Positions 24,771 through 33,863 of a DNA stretch of 64,000 nt are shown here, piece after piece. Below the pieces are notes generated by a model. It ran no database searches. It had not been told where the DNA came from and worked only from the letters and a program-made list of their open reading frames with translations. The stretch covers positions 1-64,000 of the forward strand of contig NZ_JAKJSQ010000002.1 in the NCBI RefSeq assembly GCF_050337105.1, read 5' to 3'. The translations under genes were made by a program, and so were the position numbers. Source of the DNA: Aliivibrio_A kagoshimensis. GTDB lineage: Bacteria; Pseudomonadota; Gammaproteobacteria; Enterobacterales; Vibrionaceae. Position 1 is the stretch's first letter, and every line of letters starts with the position of its first letter.

Positions 24771-26195
24771 TTATGCGCTTACTGTTTCTAGCTCGCCTTT
24801 CGTTTGGGCTCGTTTATAGAAAAACAGGGTGAGCAAAATAGGCACGGCGATGGCAACCAACATCGCCACAAGGTATATAGACCAGTATTGCGGCTGGATG
24901 GACAGAATGCCTGGTAATCCGCCTACGCCGATGCCATTCGCCATGACACCTGCGCTTCCGCAAACCGCTGCTGCGAGAGCACTGCCGACCATGGCACTGA
25001 GCATAGGGAATTTGTATTTCAAGTTAATGCCATACATAGCCGGTTCAGTTACCCCTAGATAGGCGGAAATGGCGGCGGGAACTGAGATGTCTCTTTCTCC
25101 ATGTTTGCGGCTAATAATAATAATGCCAACCACTGCAGAGGCCTGAGCAATATTGGATAGCGCAATTAATGGCCAGATAGGGGTTCCCCCCAACTCTTGC
25201 ATTAGCTGAAGATCAACGGCATTGGTTGTGTGGTGAATACCAGTGATCACAAGTGGTGCATAGAAAAAAGCAAAAATCATCGAGCCGATAATGGCAAAAT
25301 CACCGGTCATGGCTGATTTGGCGGCAAACGCGACACCGTTACCAATGACTCGACCAAATGGACCAATAAATGCGTGTGCGAGGATAACGGAGACGATAAT
25401 CGAAACAAAAGGAACGACAACTAAATAGAGGTATGAGGGGGTAATGCGTTTCAAGTTGGTTTCAATAAATGCCAGAGCGATACCCGCCAACATTGCCGGA
25501 ATCACCTGAGCTTGATAGCCGACTTTCTCAATGGTAAACAGACCAAAGTCCCAAATCTGCGGAACTTCTTTCCCAATCAGGTAAGCGTTCATTAATTGAG
25601 GTGAGACCAAGGTAATACCTAAAGTGATACCAAGTATTGGCGTTCCTCCGAGCTTTTTGACGGTAGACCAGCAAACACCAACAGGCAGGAAGAAAAAGAT
25701 AGCTTCGCCGATCAACCATAAAAAGGAGTGTACGGTGGCCCAAAACTGACTGATTTCTGTCAGAGTCTGGCCATCAAACATCCGAATGTCACCAATCACA
25801 TTACGGAAACCTAAAATTAGGCCGCCAGTAATGATCGCAGGCAGTAGGGGAACAAATATCTCAGCAAGATGTGAAATGCCACGTTCTAGAAAGTTCATGT
25901 TCTGACGTGCGGCCAGTTTCGAATCATCTTTAGAAGAGGCATCTGCGCCTGTCATCTTGATTAAAATGGCATATACATCATCCACTTCGATTCCAATAAC
26001 CACTTGAAATTGCCCTGCATTAGTAAAACAACCTTTTACTAAAGGATGCTCTTCTAATGCTTTTACATCAGCAAGATCATTGTTATTTAACACAAATCTC
26101 AATCGTGTGAGGCAGTGACTAACCGTTGCAATGTTGTCACTTCCACCCACAAGTTCGATAAGAGTTGCAACGTCAGCTTTTGCTATCTTACTCAT
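24771..26195 (-). CDS. treB: PTS trehalose-specific IIBC component TreB
   Basis: GGAG six bases upstream selects the second of two adjacent ATGs (474 residues). The N-terminal IIB domain has its phosphorylated cysteine in SHCLTRLRF (Cys28), and the C-terminal IIC domain has about ten membrane segments with GIHHTTNAVDLQ and YLGVTEPAMYGINLKYKFP. It imports and phosphorylates trehalose; a separate IIA(Glc) is needed. It is first in the treBC operon and preceded by two palindromes resembling TreR operators. Confidence 0.93.
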   Translation of the reverse strand: MSKIAKADVATLIELVGGSDNIATVSHCLTRLRFVLNNNDLADVKALEEHPLVKGCFTNAGQFQVVIGIEVDDVYAILIKMTGADASSKDDSKLAARQNMNFLERGISHLAEIFVPLLPAIITGGLILGFRNVIGDIRMFDGQTLTEISQFWATVHSFLWLIGEAIFFFLPVGVCWSTVKKLGGTPILGITLGITLVSPQLMNAYLIGKEVPQIWDFGLFTIEKVGYQAQVIPAMLAGIALAFIETNLKRITPSYLYLVVVPFVSIIVSVILAHAFIGPFGRVIGNGVAFAAKSAMTGDFAIIGSMIFAFFYAPLVITGIHHTTNAVDLQLMQELGGTPIWPLIALSNIAQASAVVGIIIISRKHGERDISVPAAISAYLGVTEPAMYGINLKYKFPMLSAMVGSALAAAVCGSAGVMANGIGVGGLPGILSIQPQYWSIYLVAMLVAIAVPILLTLFFYKRAQTKGELETVSA

Positions 26196-26271
26196 CATTC
26201 ACTCCATCATATTATTGGAATAATAGCCGTGTAAGTATTTGGCCGGGCTATCCATGCGCCCTAAACTATTT

Positions 26272-26287
26272 ATGGGAACATTCCCAT
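26272..26287. promoter_or_regulatory. TreR-like operator 1 (ATGGGAACATTCCCAT)
   Basis: A near-perfect 16-base palindrome 77 bases before the treB start. LacI-family TreR in enterobacteria binds GGGAAC-type dyads, and treR is adjacent. A second copy lies 54 bases away, about five helical turns. Confidence 0.75.
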
Positions 26288-26325
26288 CGCGAAAGCCAAT
26301 AATGCACTCTTTATTATTTAATGAA

Positions 26326-26341
26326 ATGGGAACAGTCCCAT
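26326..26341. promoter_or_regulatory. TreR-like operator 2 (ATGGGAACAGTCCCAT)
   Basis: Second palindrome of the same type. The even spacing from operator 1 would let one TreR tetramer or two dimers act on the same face of the DNA. Confidence 0.7.
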
Positions 26342-26343
26342 TA

Positions 26344-26359
26344 ATTGAGTGAGATCACA
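26344..26359. promoter_or_regulatory. Candidate CRP site upstream of treB
   Basis: ATTGA, six bases, TCACA next to the second TreR-like operator. The right half is a perfect CRP half-site and the left half keeps the TGA core. PTS sugar operons of this type are usually under catabolite control. Confidence 0.35.
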
Positions 26360-26491
26360 AAATAGACTGAGTAAGGCGTACTCTAACCTGCTTAGGAAGG
26401 ATAAGTCATCTCATCACCGAAACTGTGCGTATTTTCTTAAAGGTGAGCATTTTTTATTTCAGATAGACGTGGTGTGACAGAGCATGGACGC

Positions 26492-27442
26492 TTAAGATGA
26501 CAGCAATGGCGCTTGAATTAAGTGTGTCACAGTGGACTCTCCGCTGAGTTGAGCGATCAACTGCTTGGCTGCGGACTCTCCTGCTTCAGCGTACCCAGGG
26601 TTAATGCTATAAATATTTGGAAAGAGGAAAGAGAGCAGCGCGTTGCCACCCACTCCAGTAATGGCGATCTCTTCGCGGTTGATCTCTTGCAGACGTTTAA
26701 TGGCACCAAAAGCAATGGTATCACTGGCACAGATAATCGCATGAGTGTCTGGAGTGACTAGTTCATCAATCAATTGATAGGCACTCTCATGATTGAGTTG
26801 GCCAGTTTGATAGCAAGGGGTCACCCCGTGCAATTGACACTGAATTAAATAGGCATTGAGACGCATCTCTCCGGTGGTTTTATCTTTAGGATCAACACCA
26901 AGATACGCAATGTTGTTTACTCCTTGTTGTCGCAGATGGTCAAAAGCGAGTTGAATAATGCCATGGTTGTCATAATTGATGGAGGAGGTATTCTGGGTAT
27001 CGAGCGCGATGACGATGGCTTTGTGCTGCCACTCTTCAATTTTTTTGAGATCACAATCCGTAAAACCAAACACAATAACCCCATCAACGTTACGCTTTTT
27101 CAGTACGTCTAAATGTTCGTTGGTTTTCTCTTTATTAAATTGGCTCTCCATCACCACCACGTCGTATCCTGCCGCATAGAGGGTATTGAGAATGCTGCCG
27201 ACCACTTTGTTTTCAGACGGTGAATCTAAGCGTGAAATAATTACGCCGATCACTTTTTGACTCCCGCCACGCATTAGCTGAGCCGATTTGGAGGGCACGA
27301 AACCATTTTCAGCAATGACTTTTTCAACCTTTTCTCGAGTTTCTGGTTTTACTTTAGGATCGTTAGTGAGCACTCGTGACACGGTTGATTTACCCACGCC
27401 AGAGAGGCGTGCAATGTCAACGATAGTGAGTTTTTTTAACAT
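26492..27442 (-). CDS. treR: Trehalose operon repressor TreR
   Basis: ATG at 27442 gives 316 residues, the length of E. coli TreR; the frame extends further upstream without support. The N-terminal helix-turn-helix LTIVDIARLSGVGKSTVSRVL is that of LacI-family regulators, and IISRLDSPSENKVVGSIL with later VDPKDKTTGEMRLNAY match TreR closely. It should repress treBC and be released by trehalose-6-phosphate. It is transcribed in the same direction as treBC but lies upstream, with the operators between. Confidence 0.9.
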   Translation of the reverse strand: MLKKLTIVDIARLSGVGKSTVSRVLTNDPKVKPETREKVEKVIAENGFVPSKSAQLMRGGSQKVIGVIISRLDSPSENKVVGSILNTLYAAGYDVVVMESQFNKEKTNEHLDVLKKRNVDGVIVFGFTDCDLKKIEEWQHKAIVIALDTQNTSSINYDNHGIIQLAFDHLRQQGVNNIAYLGVDPKDKTTGEMRLNAYLIQCQLHGVTPCYQTGQLNHESAYQLIDELVTPDTHAIICASDTIAFGAIKRLQEINREEIAITGVGGNALLSFLFPNIYSINPGYAEAGESAAKQLIAQLSGESTVTHLIQAPLLSS

Positions 27443-27602
27443 ACAGATAGAGTTCAACCAAATACAAGAGTAGGAAATATTATACGTTTTACACTGATTT
27501 ACGCCATGCAATTCTCTGAAAATCGTTAAATTGGTCTATGCTTATTAACATAAAAAGAATAAAACCATTGCAGTGAAGTTATTGATTTAATGGAGAGTTA
27601 TA

Positions 27603-28727
27603 ATGATTCCATTTCGTTGTATTAGTGTTGTTGTATTTATTATCCTAATGAGTGGGTGTTCATCCCAATTAACTCGGATGGTTGTCTCTGAACAAGGCTC
27701 TGAAGAGGTGGCGATTGTCGATCTAGAGACGGGTACTGATAGGGGGACCAAAGTCAATTTGCCGTTTAAAGAGTCGGTATCGGCTTTTAAGAGTGTAAAA
27801 ATCGATGTGCATCCTTGGGGGAATATCGGTTTTGCCAAATTACCTGGGGGGGAGAGCTATAAACTCAACCTTAACTCTGGTGAGGTGATTGCTGTAAATG
27901 CGATCCCACTGAAAAGCATGGTTCAGTTTACGGATAATGGGTTGATGGTGCTGACCGCTCAATCTGACAGCAGTGATATTTCCGTCTTTGGTGCGTTAAA
28001 CTCAAAGCGAATCAGTGAGTATCACTTTACCAACCGTTCAATTAAAGATATGGCGATGTGCGCAGATGATGAAACCTTGCTGGTTGTCAGTCATGACTTT
28101 TCCTATCGATATTACCTCTCTCGCTTCACCCTTAATGAAGCTGGGTTTATTGCCAATCCTGCGCAAGAGATCACCACGCTTGAGGTGGTAAAAGATGTGG
28201 TGTGTAATCCGTCGTCAGCGAGTGGTGCCGCGATCGCAGGCAACCATCTTCTCAGCTTCATATTCGACGATGCGGTTGGTTTAACGCAGGTGGAATTTAC
28301 CGCAGGCATTGTCAATGGCCCCATTGATAAAGAGCATGCGGGCAGTAACCCACTGATCTCTCAGTCATTGGCTTTTAGCCCCAATGGACGTGACCTTTAT
28401 GTTCGATTCTCTACGCTAGGTTACTACTACCCTCAAGGTTGGTTAGAAAAATTCAGTTTTAACCGTTCGACTGCACAATTAGTGACAAGGCCGAACTGGC
28501 TTGCCGAAGCACCACACTCCACCAGTAGCGGTGAGGATACGAGGCTGACTATTCACCCTGATGGCAGCGCGATATATATGCCTTATCGGAAAATGGGGGA
28601 GATCATGGTGATTGATACGGCAACCGGAAATCTGGCGGACTCGATTACGATTGAAGATCTGACTGCGCCAAGCTTTATTAGTATCAGTCCGGTGAAATGT
28701 TTAGATTGGAATCGACTGGGCTGTTAG
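27603..28727 (+). CDS. Lipoprotein with predicted beta-propeller
   Basis: The 374-residue protein has a signal peptide with lipobox MSGC (Cys19). The rest contains repeated beta-rich blades (for example SLAFSPNGRDLYVRFS and LTIHPDGSAIYMPY followed by GEIMVIDTATGNLADSI), typical of seven-bladed YVTN- or lactonase-like propellers. No catalytic motif is evident, so it may be a scaffold or binding protein in the envelope. It is divergent from treR and ends at a terminator. Confidence 0.7.
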   Translation: MIPFRCISVVVFIILMSGCSSQLTRMVVSEQGSEEVAIVDLETGTDRGTKVNLPFKESVSAFKSVKIDVHPWGNIGFAKLPGGESYKLNLNSGEVIAVNAIPLKSMVQFTDNGLMVLTAQSDSSDISVFGALNSKRISEYHFTNRSIKDMAMCADDETLLVVSHDFSYRYYLSRFTLNEAGFIANPAQEITTLEVVKDVVCNPSSASGAAIAGNHLLSFIFDDAVGLTQVEFTAGIVNGPIDKEHAGSNPLISQSLAFSPNGRDLYVRFSTLGYYYPQGWLEKFSFNRSTAQLVTRPNWLAEAPHSTSSGEDTRLTIHPDGSAIYMPYRKMGEIMVIDTATGNLADSITIEDLTAPSFISISPVKCLDWNRLGC

Positions 28728-28754
28728 TGCAAAGGTATGTGAAGGGAATAGAAA

Positions 28755-28784
28755 GGGTGCTGAAAATCAGCACCCCTTTTTTAT
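28755..28784 (+). terminator. Rho-independent terminator
   Basis: A nine-base-pair stem (GGGTGCTGA paired with TCAGCACCC) with a three-base loop and T tract ends the lipoprotein gene. It lies just past the 3' end of the leftward Cys-rich gene and may stop both transcripts. Confidence 0.85.
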
Positions 28785-28796
28785 TTATGGAAAGTG

Positions 28797-29123
28797 TTAT
28801 TTTGGATACACTTGTTGTCGACCACAGCCACCGCAAACTCCGTGTTGAATACGAAGCTCGCAATCTCGAGTGGTGAACTCGCCGTGTGGGCATTCGTCGT
28901 CAACACCAGAAACATGTTGGAGCGAAAAATCACCTTGAGTAGCATTTCCTCTAGGGTCGAACTGCCCTTGAACCCCAAATCCTTGCTTCTCTTTAATCTC
29001 TTCAAGCAGTGTCTCTAAAGGATCTAAAAAGAGATCGACATACTTCTCATCTTTAGCAACCAATTCACTCATGCGTTGCAGTACGGTGGTTAAACGAAGT
29101 TGCGGTTTATTTTCTGTTGTCAT
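28797..29123 (-). CDS. Cys-rich hypothetical protein ending the xdh-guaD operon
   Basis: A 108-residue cytoplasmic protein placed 39 bases after guaD on the same strand. The N-terminal 48 residues are helical and charged; the C-terminal part holds four cysteines (78, 88, 97, 100) plus His80 and His94, in ECPHGE, RDCEL and GVCGGCGRQ, which suggest zinc or an iron-sulfur cluster. I do not recognise the family. Its place in the operon suggests a link to xanthine dehydrogenase assembly or purine breakdown, by inference only. Confidence 0.6.
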   Translation of the reverse strand: MTTENKPQLRLTTVLQRMSELVAKDEKYVDLFLDPLETLLEEIKEKQGFGVQGQFDPRGNATQGDFSLQHVSGVDDECPHGEFTTRDCELRIQHGVCGGCGRQQVYPK

Positions 29124-29162
29124 GATGCATTCTGCTCCTGTAAAGCGTGGAAAAATAAAAGA

Positions 29163-30500
29163 TTACATAGCCGCTTTTATTTTTTGCTCTTCGCCATTGA
29201 TGTCATAAGATTTTTCGCCATAGATGTAAGTTTCACAAACGGTTCGGTCGTCACCTAAACTCATCAAAACAAACAGCTTCTCTTCTAAGTTTTTGGTTTG
29301 ATTCATTCTAAAGCGCATTAATTGTGTGGCATGCAGGTCGAGAACCACAAAATCCGCTTCTTTCCCAATGGCTAAATTGCCAATTTTATCGTCTAAATGA
29401 AGGCTTTTCGCCCCTCCTAAAGTCGCTAAGAACAGTGATTTTGCTGGGTGCAACTTCTCTTGTTGTAGCTGCATAATTTTGTAGGCTTCACTCATGGTTT
29501 GTAAGATAGAAAAGCTGGTTCCTGCCCCGACATCGGTTCCCATGCCAACATTGATGTTGAACTTCTCCATCTTAGGTAAGTTAAATAATCCCGATCCTAA
29601 AAATAGATTTGATGTAGGGCAGAAGGCGATGGAGGAGTCAGTATCAGCGAGACGCTGGCATTCGCAATCTGACAAATGAATGCCATGAGCGAAGACAGAG
29701 CGCTTATGCAATAACCCAAAGTGATCATAAACATCAAGATAGCTATCACGCTCTGGGAACAGATCCATGACCCACTCAATTTCTTTCTTATTTTCTGAAA
29801 GGTGAGTATGCATAAAGACATCAGGGTACTCTTTTAATAACTTACCCACGCTCTCTAGTTGCTGCGGTGTGCTAGTTGGGGCAAAACGAGGTGTTACTGC
29901 GTAGAGCAGGCGTCCTTTATTGTGCCAACGCTCAATCAACTCTTTTGAGTCATCATAACCTGACTGAGGGGTGTCGGTGAGTACATCTGGTGCATTTCTG
30001 TCCATCAATACCTTGCCTGCAATCATTCTCAGGTTACGCTTATCGGCTTCCTCAAAGAAAACGTCGATGGACTCTTTGTGTACGGTGCCAAACACTAATG
30101 CTGTGGTGGTGCCGTTACTGGCAAGCTCATCAAGAAACAGTTTGGCTACTTTTTGTGCGTAGATTGGATTTTTAAAACGCATCTCTTCAGGAAAGGTGTA
30201 GTTCTCTAACCAATCAAGAAGCTGTTCGCCATAAGAGGCTATCATTCCCGTTTGCGGGTAGTGAATATGCGTATCGATAAATCCAGAGGTGATAATTTTA
30301 TCTTGATACTGCTTAATATTCAGTGTGCTTGGTTGTCTGGCAAGCACCTCATCGGCAGGGCCAACATCAACCACGTGTCCATTGTCTACGACTAAGATCC
30401 CATCTTCAAAGTATTGGTATGAATCATCGTTGCCGACATCCTTAGGGTCAGCAATACTGTGTAAAATTGCTGAACGATATGCGCGTAGTTGTGATGTCAT
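29163..30500 (-). CDS. guaD: Guanine deaminase
   Basis: A 445-residue amidohydrolase with metal ligands in DTHIHYPQ (His78, His80), HTHLSENKKE, HGIHLS and GTDVGAGTS, and the guanine-deaminase sequence FIDTHIHYPQTGMIASYGEQLLDWLENYTFP. It converts guanine to xanthine, the substrate of the xanthine dehydrogenase encoded just upstream in the same leftward operon. GGAT before ATG 30500 serves as ribosome-binding site. Confidence 0.94.
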   Translation of the reverse strand: MTSQLRAYRSAILHSIADPKDVGNDDSYQYFEDGILVVDNGHVVDVGPADEVLARQPSTLNIKQYQDKIITSGFIDTHIHYPQTGMIASYGEQLLDWLENYTFPEEMRFKNPIYAQKVAKLFLDELASNGTTTALVFGTVHKESIDVFFEEADKRNLRMIAGKVLMDRNAPDVLTDTPQSGYDDSKELIERWHNKGRLLYAVTPRFAPTSTPQQLESVGKLLKEYPDVFMHTHLSENKKEIEWVMDLFPERDSYLDVYDHFGLLHKRSVFAHGIHLSDCECQRLADTDSSIAFCPTSNLFLGSGLFNLPKMEKFNINVGMGTDVGAGTSFSILQTMSEAYKIMQLQQEKLHPAKSLFLATLGGAKSLHLDDKIGNLAIGKEADFVVLDLHATQLMRFRMNQTKNLEEKLFVLMSLGDDRTVCETYIYGEKSYDINGEEQKIKAAM

Positions 30501-30535
30501 TTTACATCCTTTCTTATTAGGTTGTGCCAGCGTGA

Positions 30536-31381
30536 TTATCGCTCTGGATCGTTAACTGTTTGCAAAGCATCCGCAGAGGTGGTGCTGTTTGGGCGTTTCT
30601 GCTCAAGAGGTATACCTTGATAGTGAGCAATCAACTCACCGGTGACAGAAACCGCAATTTCAGCGGGATGCTTGCCTTTAACTGCCGCTATTCCGATTGG
30701 GCAAGTCATGCGTTCAATCGTCTGTTGGTCAAATCCACGTTCAGTTAAACGAAAATCAAATTTCTTACGTTTGGTTTCTGAGCCGATCATGCCAAAGTAG
30801 GCAGAATCATTACGCTTCAAAATAGCTTTAGCGAGATCAAAATCGAGTTGGTGATTGTGGGTCATGACCAAATAGTAACTATTAGCGGGCATGTTTTTAA
30901 TTTCTGAAACTGGATCGTCACTGACCAGTTTGGTTACACCCGTTGGTAGTTGTTCTGGAAACTCATTGGCACGTTCATCAATCCAAGTCACTTTAAATGG
31001 CAGCGTAGCAATAATGTGAATCAGAGCTTTAGCAACATGGCCTGCCCCTAATAACACGAGGTGGTTCATCTGCTGTCCAATGGGTTCGAAACTGAGTGTC
31101 GCCATACCACCACAGCACTGTCCTAGCCTAGCGCCAAGATTAAAGCGTTCAACTTTTAAGTGCTTATCACCGATTAGAAGCATCTCTCGCGCCATTTTGG
31201 TCGCGAGGTGCTCAAGATGACCTCCGCCGATAGTTGCGATAAGATCGTCACGCGTGACCAGCATTTTTGTGCCTGCGTCGCGTGGGACTGACCCCTTATC
31301 CTCAAGTACCGTTACCATGACACAAGGTTTTCCTTGCTCTTCCAGTTTGGTTAACTCATGAATCCAATTATCATTGAACAT
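30536..31381 (-). CDS. xdhC: Xanthine dehydrogenase accessory protein XdhC
   Basis: A 281-residue XdhC/CoxI-family protein: N-terminal KPCVMVTVLEDKGSVPRDAGTKMLV and GGGHLEH, then Rossmann domain HLVLLGAGHVAKALI. XdhC binds molybdenum cofactor, promotes its sulfuration and inserts it into XdhB. It lies between xdhB and guaD. GGAG precedes ATG 31381. Confidence 0.92.
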   Translation of the reverse strand: MFNDNWIHELTKLEEQGKPCVMVTVLEDKGSVPRDAGTKMLVTRDDLIATIGGGHLEHLATKMAREMLLIGDKHLKVERFNLGARLGQCCGGMATLSFEPIGQQMNHLVLLGAGHVAKALIHIIATLPFKVTWIDERANEFPEQLPTGVTKLVSDDPVSEIKNMPANSYYLVMTHNHQLDFDLAKAILKRNDSAYFGMIGSETKRKKFDFRLTERGFDQQTIERMTCPIGIAAVKGKHPAEIAVSVTGELIAHYQGIPLEQKRPNSTTSADALQTVNDPER

Positions 31382-31466
31382 TGTAAAACTCCTACCATAT
31401 TACGACTACAAATAGGTAAAAAGTAAGGCGCTTAAACGTATAAGTACCTTACTTGCCGGTTTCTGT

Positions 31467-33863
31467 TTAGCTCTCTACATTCACTGCCTTGGCTGCTGCC
31501 TTAGTAGGAACATCAACATGCTGTACATTTTTAACTGCCCAAAGAACTCGCTCAGGTGTCGCTGGAGTATCCAGTTTTGCAATGGCTCCATCGACCGCGA
31601 CTGAAGCAACTGCATCTTTGATAGCACTCCACACTGACATGCCTAGCATGAAGGGAGGCTCACCAACCGCTTTAGAGTTAAATACCGTATCTTCAGGATT
31701 ACTGCGGTTCTCAAGCAGATGGGTGCGAAAATCAATCGGCATATCGGCAATGGCTGGAATTTTGTAACTTGCCGGCCCATTGGTCATCAACTTACCTTGT
31801 TCATTCCATACTAACTCTTCAGTGGTTAACCATCCGACGCCTTGAATGAATCCACCCTCTATCTGACCAATATCAATAGCCGGATTGAGAGAGGCGCCTA
31901 CGTCATGCAAGATATCTGCACGTAGAATTTTGTATTCGCCAGTTAAAGTATCAATCACCACTTCCGAGCAAGAAGCACCGTAAGCGTAGTAGTAGAATGG
32001 ACGACCGCTGGCCTTCTGATGATCATAGTAGATCTTCGGCGTACGATAGAATCCAGTACTTGAGAGTGACACTTGATTGAAGTAGGCCAATTGAACCAAC
32101 TCAACAAACGGCATGTATTTTTCGCGAATTTGAATAATGCCATTTTTGAATATCACCTCCTCCTCACTCACTTTAAAGTGGGAACTGGCGAAGTCGACCA
32201 AACGACGTTTTATGGTCTGCGCGGCATTTTGTGCTGCCTTACCGTTTAAATCTGCTCCTGATGAAGCGGCAGTTGGCGAGGTATTAGGCACTTTATCCGT
32301 GTTGGTTGCGGTGATCTGAACTTGGTCAATATCAACTTGAAACTCTTGGGCCACAATTTGTGCCACTTTAATGTTCAGCCCTTGTCCCATCTCTGTACCA
32401 CCATGGTTTAGGTGAATACTGCCATCGGTATAGATGTGGATCAGTGCCCCAGCTTGGTTTAAGAAGGTCGCGGTAAAGGAGATGCCAAATTTAACTGGGG
32501 TGATCGCAATCCCTTTCTTTAGGATAGGACTGCTTTGGTTAAACTCGGTGATCGCTTTGCGTCGAGCATGATATTCACTACTCTCTTCTAGTTGCTGAGT
32601 AATATCGTGAATGAAATTATCTTCGACTTTTTGGTAGTAGTGAGTGACATCACGTCCCTCTTCACCGTAATAGTTTGTTTTGCGAACCTCCAACGGATCT
32701 TTTTTCAAATACCCCGCGATTTCATCCATGATGTGTTCAATGGTCATCATGCCTTGCGGTCCACCAAACCCACGATAAGCAGTGTTTGAGGCGGTATTGG
32801 TTTTACAGCGGTGCCCAGTTACCGTGGCATCTCCAAGGTAATAAGCATTGTCCGAGTGGAACATGGCACGGTCAACGATTGAGCTCGACAGATCGGGAGA
32901 GTATCCACAGTTACCCGCAACGATAATGTCGATGCCCTCAATACGACCATCGTCATTAAATCCAACCGTATATTGGTTGTAGAATGGGTGGCGTTTACCG
33001 GTGGTCTGCATATCTTCACTTCGCAGCAGACGCATTTTAGTTGGTCGGCCGGTCAGGTGTGCGACCACGGCAGCCATACAAGCAGGACCTGCAGCTTGAG
33101 TCTCTTTGCCCCCAAAACCACCGCCCATGCGGCGCATATCAATCACTACTTTGTGCATTGAGACGCCAAGCACTTCGGAGACTAACTTCTGAACTTCTGT
33201 TGGGTTCTGAGTTGAGGTATAAACGATCATACCGCCATCTTCGGTTGGCATAACGCTACTGACCTGAGTTTCAAGATAGAAGTGCTCTTGACCTCCAATC
33301 TCTAAATCGCCTTTAAGTACGTGTTTGGCGCGTTTAAGTGCCGCATCAGAGTCGCCACGTTTTTGCTGGTGGCTTTCCGTCACAAAATGATTTTTAGCCA
33401 ACGCCTCTTTAACATCTAAAATCGCGGGAAGTTCTTCATATTCAATAATCGCAGCGTGAGCCGCTTTCCTGGCGGTCTCTAAATCATTGGCAGCAACCGC
33501 AATAACGGGTTGCCCATAATACTCAACCACGCCATCAGCCAGTAGGGGATCGCCAGGTAAAATAGCACCAATATCCAGTTGTCCAGGTACGTCTTTGCTG
33601 GTGATTGCAATCGCGACCCCTTCAAATTGATAACAGGGAGTGAGATCGATTTTGGTGATTTTAGCGTGTGCAAATGTGCTTAATCGGGCATATAGATGAA
33701 GTTGATTCGGAAACTCTAAACGATCATCAATATAGATGGCTTCCCCAGTAACCTGCTTAGCTGCACTATCGTGTTTAACGCTCTTCCCTACGCCAGTGGT
33801 AAGGTCTTTTTTTGTCAGAGCCACCATCTCATCGTGACTCATTTTAACATGGTGATTAGACAT
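31467..33863 (-). CDS. xdhB: Xanthine dehydrogenase, molybdopterin-binding subunit XdhB
   Basis: A 798-residue large subunit of the split bacterial xanthine dehydrogenase. Visible signatures include RMGGGFGGKETQA, NTAYRGFGGPQGM (with the substrate-binding Arg), GGTEMGQGLN and VGEPPFMLG holding the base Glu near the C-terminus. It oxidises hypoxanthine and xanthine to urate using water oxygen at the Mo centre. It overlaps xdhA by eight bases, so the two subunits are translationally coupled. Confidence 0.94.
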   Translation of the reverse strand: MSNHHVKMSHDEMVALTKKDLTTGVGKSVKHDSAAKQVTGEAIYIDDRLEFPNQLHLYARLSTFAHAKITKIDLTPCYQFEGVAIAITSKDVPGQLDIGAILPGDPLLADGVVEYYGQPVIAVAANDLETARKAAHAAIIEYEELPAILDVKEALAKNHFVTESHQQKRGDSDAALKRAKHVLKGDLEIGGQEHFYLETQVSSVMPTEDGGMIVYTSTQNPTEVQKLVSEVLGVSMHKVVIDMRRMGGGFGGKETQAAGPACMAAVVAHLTGRPTKMRLLRSEDMQTTGKRHPFYNQYTVGFNDDGRIEGIDIIVAGNCGYSPDLSSSIVDRAMFHSDNAYYLGDATVTGHRCKTNTASNTAYRGFGGPQGMMTIEHIMDEIAGYLKKDPLEVRKTNYYGEEGRDVTHYYQKVEDNFIHDITQQLEESSEYHARRKAITEFNQSSPILKKGIAITPVKFGISFTATFLNQAGALIHIYTDGSIHLNHGGTEMGQGLNIKVAQIVAQEFQVDIDQVQITATNTDKVPNTSPTAASSGADLNGKAAQNAAQTIKRRLVDFASSHFKVSEEEVIFKNGIIQIREKYMPFVELVQLAYFNQVSLSSTGFYRTPKIYYDHQKASGRPFYYYAYGASCSEVVIDTLTGEYKILRADILHDVGASLNPAIDIGQIEGGFIQGVGWLTTEELVWNEQGKLMTNGPASYKIPAIADMPIDFRTHLLENRSNPEDTVFNSKAVGEPPFMLGMSVWSAIKDAVASVAVDGAIAKLDTPATPERVLWAVKNVQHVDVPTKAAAKAVNVES

